From JBFAPK01 sp040676675 (GTDB lineage Bacteria; Actinomycetota; Actinomycetes; Mycobacteriales; Micromonosporaceae): DNA of 5,944 nt. The position numbers and the translations under genes were made by a program. The stretch covers positions 1-5,944 of the forward strand of contig NZ_JBFAPK010000075.1 of the NCBI RefSeq assembly GCF_040676675.1. Direction: 5' to 3'. This document shows positions 5,930 to 5,944 of the stretch, piece by piece. How positions within the stretch are numbered: position 1 is the stretch's first letter; the number at the start of each line of letters is the position of its first letter. Below the pieces are notes generated by a model. It did no database searches, was not told the DNA's origin, and saw nothing but the letters and a program-made list of their open reading frames with translations.

Positions 5930-5944
5930 TTTGCCGGGGTGCAG

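Overview
The window is high-GC DNA with strong third-position G/C bias. Its gene content is a textbook actinobacterial amino-sugar uptake locus, and the protein style suggests Micromonosporaceae, possibly Micromonospora. That genus-level guess is inference only. There is no rRNA, tRNA, integrase or transposase in view.

Layout. Five genes run on the minus strand as one compact operon, in the order 5'->3': a MurR/RpiR-family regulator (4696-3737); a very short ORF that looks like an internally deleted SIS-domain sugar isomerase (3740-3453, GTGA overlap with the regulator); a lipoprotein substrate-binding protein of the NgcE type (3427-1952); and two six-helix sugar permeases of the NgcF and NgcG type (1936-1028 and 1028-96, joined by a TGATG overlap). 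A 203-bp divergent promoter region (4697-4899) separates the operon from a plus-strand BadF/NAGK-family N-acetylglucosamine kinase (4900-5892).

How the genes fit together. The NgcEFG proteins would import GlcNAc and/or N,N'-diacetylchitobiose. Because ABC import does not phosphorylate the sugar, the divergent kinase would make GlcNAc-6-phosphate, and the SIS domain of the regulator could sense that phosphosugar and control both transcripts. The ATPase of the importer is not encoded here, which is usual for actinobacterial systems that share an MsiK-type ATPase. Deacetylase and deaminase genes (nagA, nagB) are not here either.

Non-coding structure. A long near-perfect inverted repeat (20-42 / 55-77) lies just past the last permease. 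An exact 20-bp copy of its arm (20-39) recurs at 5885-5904 at the other end of the locus, where it provides the stop codon of the kinase and runs into a G-quadruplex-like G tract. This looks like a dispersed palindromic repeat family. In the divergent promoter, a tandem ACTGTTA repeat next to a consensus TTGACA box is the best candidate operator. No entirely new system is evident. The unusual points are the gutted isomerase ORF and the repeat elements bracketing the locus.
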